DNA of 7,479 nt, from contig CALMIW010000031.1 of NCBI GenBank assembly GCA_937864275.1, positions 1-7,479 of the forward strand, read 5' to 3'. The notes beneath the pieces were generated by a model, which did no database searches, was not told where the DNA came from, and was given only the letters and a program-made list of their open reading frames with translations. The stretch's first letter is position 1. Every line of letters begins with the position of its first letter. Positions 4,713-7,479 of this stretch are shown piece after piece. Made by a program: the position numbers and the translations under genes. The stretch comes from an uncultured Dehalococcoidia bacterium. GTDB lineage: Bacteria; Chloroflexota; Dehalococcoidia; Tepidiformales; Tepidiformaceae.

Positions 4713-5621
4713 CTAAGTGCGCTCGCCGATGGTGACGGTGAGTGCCTTCAACTCGCCTCCGCGGAGGACGGATGCGGGAGTGGGCTGGCCGATGCGGGAT
4801 GGTCCGAGCTGCGCCTGGAGGGAGTCGGTGTCATCGACCGGCTGACCGCCAAGTTCGACGAGGATGTCGCCGATGAAGATGCCGGCAGTATCGGCGGGGC
4901 TGCCGGGCTCGACGGAGACGATGAGGAGGCCGGTCTCGCGGCCCCCGGCGAGGGCAGAGAGGGAGGCCTGCAGCCGGGCGACCTGGCTGCTGATGCCCAG
5001 GTAGGCGCGGCGGACGCGTCCGCCGGCAAGGAGGTCGCTGGCGATCCGCTCGACGGCGGAGACGGGGATCGTGAGGCCGGCGCCGCGCCCGAGGCGGGAG
5101 CTGTTGATGCCGATGACGCGGCCATGAGCGTCGATCAGCGGGCCGCCGGAGAAGCCAGGGAAGAACGTGGTGTCGGTGCGGAGGTAGCCTTCGACTTCGG
5201 CGCCGCGAAAGGTGCGCCAGGGGCCGCCGATGGCGCCGACGACGCCGAGCGAGGCCATCGGGCCTTCGCTGGTGGGGCGGCCGAGGGCGAGGACGAGACT
5301 GCCGACCTTCGCGGAGCCCGCGGGCGCACGGACGGCGGCCGCGAGGCCGGATGCGGCAATCTTCAGGACGGCGATATCGGAGCCGGGGTCGCGGCCGGCG
5401 ATGGTGGCGGAGTGCTTCGTGCCATCGGGGAGGACGACTTCGACCTCGTCCCGTTCGACGACGTGGTCGGCGGTGACGATGGTGCCATCGGCGGACCAGA
5501 TGACGCCGCTGGCCGGGATCCGGCGGCGGGCATTGACCAGGACGGTGGAGGCGGCGGCAGTTTCGACCGCGGCGGCGAAGCCATCGGAGACCTGGGCGAG
5601 GGTAGCGGATTCAGCGGACAT
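4713..5621 (-). CDS. HtrA/DegP-like (S1C) serine protease with PDZ domain, no signal peptide
   Basis: A 302-residue trypsin-fold protease. The catalytic triad is readable: His53 in TADHVVE, Asp82 in DPGSDIAVLKI and Ser158 in FPGFSGGPLID (Phe where GNSGGP is usual). GINSS and the AGLTIPVSAV strand after the Ser are typical of HtrA proteins. A single PDZ domain covers about 205-298, with YLGISSQ, VEPGSPADTAGIFIGDILVELGGQPV and a closing beta strand. Most HtrA proteases are periplasmic or membrane-anchored and degrade damaged proteins. This one begins MSAESATLAQVSDGF with no hydrophobic segment, so it should stay in the cytoplasm or leave by an unusual route. AGAGG lies nine bases ahead of the ATG at 5619-5621. 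The LuxR-type gene follows after 152 bp in the same direction. Native substrate is unknown. Confidence 0.88.
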   Translation of the reverse strand: MSAESATLAQVSDGFAAAVETAAASTVLVNARRRIPASGVIWSADGTIVTADHVVERDEVEVVLPDGTKHSATIAGRDPGSDIAVLKIAASGLAAAVRAPAGSAKVGSLVLALGRPTSEGPMASLGVVGAIGGPWRTFRGAEVEGYLRTDTTFFPGFSGGPLIDAHGRVIGINSSRLGRGAGLTIPVSAVERIASDLLAGGRVRRAYLGISSQVARLQASLSALAGGRETGLLIVSVEPGSPADTAGIFIGDILVELGGQPVDDTDSLQAQLGPSRIGQPTPASVLRGGELKALTVTIGERT

Positions 5622-5682
5622 GGGGCGGGACCTCTCTTAGGAGCCAGCGGCTCGTGGTTGCAGAGAGGAGGTTCGCATCCAG

Positions 5683-5703
5683 CGGGCAAGGCGTGACTGC
5701 CCG
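5683..5703. other. Weak hairpin downstream of the glycosyltransferase gene
   Basis: CGGGCA (5683-5688) and TGCCCG (5698-5703) form a 6-bp stem with a nine-base loop, about 40 bp after the glycosyltransferase stop on the minus strand. There is no T-run. It could mark the transcript end, but support is slight. Confidence 0.25.
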
Positions 5704-5743
5704 GGAGGGGAGTGCGCGGGCTAGCCGAATGGGGAGTGCCGGG

Positions 5744-6466
5744 TCAGGCGGACTTCCGCCTGCGGCGGAAGCGCATGCGCACGAGGCCGCGGATGTCCTC
5801 GGTTGCGGTGCTGAGGATCTTCACCTTGGTGTCGGTGTCCTCGACCCAGCGGACGGGGAGCTCGCAGATCTTGAGGCCGGCCTGGTGGGCGAGGACGAGC
5901 ATCTCGGTATCGAAGAACCACATGCGGTTTTCGATGTGGGGGACGACGGATTCGACGGCCTTGCGGTTGAGCGCTTTGAAGCCGCACTGGGCATCGGAGA
6001 TCTTGAGCCGGGGGAACGTCATGCGGATGAGCGCGACGTAGCCGCGGGAGGTGATCTCGCGCTTCAACTGGCGGTCGGTTTTCGAACCGCGAGCGAGGCG
6101 GGGGCCGAGGGCGGCATCGCCGCCGCGCTCGGCGACCATCGCGACGAGCTCGGGGAGGTGGTTGATATCGGTGCTGAGGTCGACATCCATGTAGCTGACG
6201 ACGTCGGCATCGCTGGAGAGCCAGGCTTCGCGGAGGGCGAGGCCACGACCCTTCACCGTGAGGACGAGGGCCTTGACGCGTTCGAACCGGGCATCGAGGT
6301 CGCGGGCAAGTTCGGAGGTACCGTCGGTCGAGCCGTTATCGGCGATGACGAGGCGCCAGTCGTACTGGGGGTTCTGTTCGAACAGTGCCAGCGAGGTGAG
6401 GACGCTCTGCTCGAGGACTTTGACCTCGTTGTAGCAGGGGATGACGACGTCGACGCGCGGAGCCAT
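5744..6466 (-). CDS. Glycosyltransferase family 2, polyprenyl-phosphate hexosyltransferase-like
   Basis: A 240-residue GT-A fold enzyme. VDVVIPCYNE (5-14) is the nucleotide-binding start of family 2; VIADNGSTDGT (40-50) and KGRGLALREAW (72-82) follow. YMDVDLSTD (92-100) carries the DxD metal/nucleotide-sugar motif, and SDAQCGFKALNR (157-168) with WFFDTEMLVLA (183-193) forms the acceptor side. This order resembles dolichyl-phosphate beta-glucosyltransferase (ALG5) and bacterial polyprenyl-phosphate sugar transferases, which load a sugar from UDP/GDP donors onto a lipid carrier at the cytoplasmic face of the membrane. Unlike many relatives it has no C-terminal transmembrane segments and ends in a basic cluster (MRFRRRRKSA) that could contact acidic lipids. 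A perfect 8-bp hairpin in the DNA (5753-5771) encodes part of that cluster. The donor sugar cannot be assigned. It is divergent from the BenE-like gene. Confidence 0.88.
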   Translation of the reverse strand: MAPRVDVVIPCYNEVKVLEQSVLTSLALFEQNPQYDWRLVIADNGSTDGTSELARDLDARFERVKALVLTVKGRGLALREAWLSSDADVVSYMDVDLSTDINHLPELVAMVAERGGDAALGPRLARGSKTDRQLKREITSRGYVALIRMTFPRLKISDAQCGFKALNRKAVESVVPHIENRMWFFDTEMLVLAHQAGLKICELPVRWVEDTDTKVKILSTATEDIRGLVRMRFRRRRKSA

Positions 6467-6520
6467 TGGTGGAATTGTCGACCGGCCGTGGTAAAGGCGC
6501 CATCAGGGGGTCCGCCGATC

Positions 6521-6536
6521 CGTGAGACCGTTCACG
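6521..6536. promoter_or_regulatory. CRP/FNR-shaped palindrome upstream of the BenE-like gene
   Basis: CGTGA, a six-base spacer, then TCACG: the inner GTGA-N6-TCAC is the exact geometry of CRP-family operators (TGTGA-N6-TCACA), with the outer pair changed to C/G. It sits 92 bp before the transporter start and 55 bp before the divergent glycosyltransferase start, so it could serve either. No CRP-family gene is in the window, and a single 5-bp-arm palindrome can arise by chance. Confidence 0.4.
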
Positions 6537-6547
6537 CAGGGGAGGGA

Positions 6548-6567
6548 TCTTCAGGACTTCTTCAGGA
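6548..6567 (+). promoter_or_regulatory. Direct repeat with 11-bp period, OmpR/PhoB-type candidate site
   Basis: TCTTCAGGA occurs at 6548-6556 and again at 6559-6567, start to start 11 bp. Head-to-tail half-sites one helical turn apart are the usual target of OmpR/PhoB-family response regulators. The pair is 61 bp before the BenE-like start, a position suited to activating that promoter. No clear -35 box is seen, as is common for activator-dependent promoters. Confidence 0.42.
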
Positions 6568-6585
6568 ATCCGGGGACTCTGGGCG

Positions 6586-6601
6586 GCACCGTCGAAGGTG
6601 C
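6586..6601 (+). promoter_or_regulatory. Small inverted repeat in the BenE-like leader
   Basis: GCACC (6586-6590) and GGTGC (6597-6601) flank a six-base centre, ending 26 bp before the transporter start. It could be an operator half-pair or a weak leader hairpin. Confidence 0.25.
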
Positions 6602-6627
6602 ACGGCTACCGAGCCTGGAGGATTCCC

Positions 6628-7479
6628 ATGGCAACAGCAACGATCGCACGGGGTGGCGCGCGCGCAATCCGCGGGGTGAGCGCGCGGCAGGCGAGCGCGA
6701 GCCTTTCGGCCACCTTGTTCTATGTGTTCGGCCCCGTCCCCCTGTATTTCGCGGCGGCGCGGGGGTTCGGCGGAGAGGACGTCGCGCTGAGCGGCTTCGT
6801 GGCAGTGTTCGCGACCGCCGGCATCTTCACGGCGCTACTCTCATGGTGGTCCAGGCAGCCGCTGGCACTCGGCTGGTCGCTGCCGGGGCTGCTCTTCATG
6901 GCAGCCTCGGCGCGCGATTACTCGATCAACGAGATCGCCGGCGCATCGATGGCCGCGAGCGTGGTGGTGGTGGCCCTTGCCTTCGCGGGGGTAGTGGAGC
7001 GAGTCGAGCGGGCGATCCCGGCGGAAGTGGCGATGGCGATGCTGGCTGGAAGCGCATTCGGGCTTTGCGTCGCGCCGTTCACGGCCTTTGGGGAGGCACC
7101 GTGGATCGTCGGGCCGGCGCTCGCTGGCTTCCTCCTCGCGCGGAAGGCCGGGGCGGGCCGGCTCCCCCCGGCCGCCCGGGCAGTCCTGATCGGGTTGCCC
7201 GCGGCCGTCGTCTTCGGTCCAGAGCCGCAGATCGCCGCCCCGGGACTGCCCGCTCTCGCGCCGGTGCTACCCGCGTTCTCGCTGGACGCGATGGCGGCGC
7301 TGGTGCCGCCGCTCACGGTGTTCGTCCTGATTGGGAACACGCAGGGACGGACGGTGCTGCTCGGGAACGGCTTTACGCCGCCATCGCGCGAGGTCGGGCT
7401 GGCGACGGGTGCGATGGGAGCGATAAACGCGGCCTTCGGCGGTCCGCCGGCTTCGATGCAGCGAGTTGCGATGGCGGGG
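6628..7479 (+). CDS. BenE-like membrane transporter (3' end outside window)
   Basis: The first 284 residues of a polytopic membrane protein, open to the window end. The ATG at 6628 has GGAGG at 6617-6621, six bases away. Hydrophobic segments occur at about 25-45, 53-74, 84-94, 104-123, 132-150, 158-170, 184-197 and 221-236. QPLALGWSLPGLLF (77-90) resembles the MPVxxAWSTPGAAL segment of BenE-type benzoate/proton symporters. IGNTQGRTVLLGNGFTPPSR (235-254) followed by GAINAAFGGPP (264-274) matches the later BenE region in which a Gln/Asn loop and a re-entrant Gly-rich stretch shape the substrate site. Import of an aromatic acid is the family's known role, but many members are uncharacterised and the substrate here is open. 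It is transcribed away from the glycosyltransferase, with candidate CRP-like and OmpR-like sites in between. Confidence 0.72.
   Translation, partial: MATATIARGGARAIRGVSARQASASLSATLFYVFGPVPLYFAAARGFGGEDVALSGFVAVFATAGIFTALLSWWSRQPLALGWSLPGLLFMAASARDYSINEIAGASMAASVVVVALAFAGVVERVERAIPAEVAMAMLAGSAFGLCVAPFTAFGEAPWIVGPALAGFLLARKAGAGRLPPAARAVLIGLPAAVVFGPEPQIAAPGLPALAPVLPAFSLDAMAALVPPLTVFVLIGNTQGRTVLLGNGFTPPSREVGLATGAMGAINAAFGGPPASMQRVAMAG

Noticed and set aside
4599..5696. Long plus-strand open frame (365 codons) rich in Gly, Asp and Ala, opposite the protease and part of the regulator upstream region
   Set aside because: It is antisense to a clear HtrA-like protease with a full catalytic triad and PDZ domain; its low-complexity Gly/Asp/Ala content is what GC-rich antisense frames produce.
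5753..5771. Perfect 8-bp hairpin as a terminator of the glycosyltransferase gene
   Set aside because: It lies inside the coding region for the basic C-terminal cluster and is not followed by a T-run.
5654..6679. Plus-strand open frame (341 codons) opposite the glycosyltransferase, running into the BenE-like gene start
   Set aside because: It mirrors the glycosyltransferase codons, has no recognisable motif and overlaps the well-supported start and ribosome binding site of the transporter gene.
6918..7340. Minus-strand Ala/Ser/Thr-rich open frame inside the BenE-like gene
   Set aside because: The plus strand encodes continuous membrane helices with a good start and ribosome binding site; the minus frame is compositional.

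Overview
The window is GC-rich DNA, with codons strongly biased to G/C-ending forms. It carries eight genes or gene parts that belong together, plus a foreign-looking fragment at its left edge. Gene content (a bacterial SQOR-like sulfide:quinone oxidoreductase, an acyl-CoA dehydrogenase, an S23-type four-helix-bundle protein bracketed by heptamer repeats, a BenE-like transporter) suits a free-living high-GC bacterium. A Chloroflexota-type host is my guess from general resemblance only. No rRNA, tRNA, CRISPR array or insertion sequence is visible.

Layout. Positions 1 to about 190 encode, on the minus strand, an internal piece of a LivF branched-chain amino acid ABC ATPase. Without any gap this becomes the C-terminal third of a plus-strand SGNH-type hydrolase (about 188-553); neither gene is complete at the junction, so this is a rearrangement or an assembly chimera. 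Plus-strand genes follow: a small GIY-YIG-like protein (630-950) and an acyl-CoA dehydrogenase (957-2192), separated by six bases. The dehydrogenase reading frame runs into a tandem array of 7-bp repeats (2129-2181). Immediately after it lies a four-helix-bundle (23S rRNA intervening-sequence type) gene (2198-2563), whose stop codon sits in a second heptamer array (2561-2590) of opposite orientation. This repeat-gene-repeat block looks like a small dispersed cassette.

The middle and right part is on the minus strand: a glycosyltransferase family 2 protein (5744-6466), an HtrA-like serine protease with a PDZ domain but no export signal (4713-5621), a short LuxR/NarL-type regulator with a degenerate receiver (3964-4560), and a sulfide:quinone oxidoreductase homologue (2606-3835). 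The 128-bp gap ahead of the oxidoreductase gene is dense in dyad symmetries (three alternating GTCAA/TTGAC half-sites, an imperfect hairpin, a perfect 8+8 palindrome) and probably controls it. The adjacent LuxR-type protein is one candidate regulator.

At the right end a BenE-like membrane transporter (6628 onward, cut by the window) is divergent from the glycosyltransferase. The 161-bp region between them holds a CRP/FNR-shaped palindrome (6521-6536) and two 9-bp direct repeats spaced 11 bp apart (6548-6567), an OmpR/PhoB-type arrangement. The most notable items are the heptamer-bracketed S23 cassette that extends a neighbouring enzyme, the unusual cysteine pattern of the SQR homologue, and the chimeric left edge.
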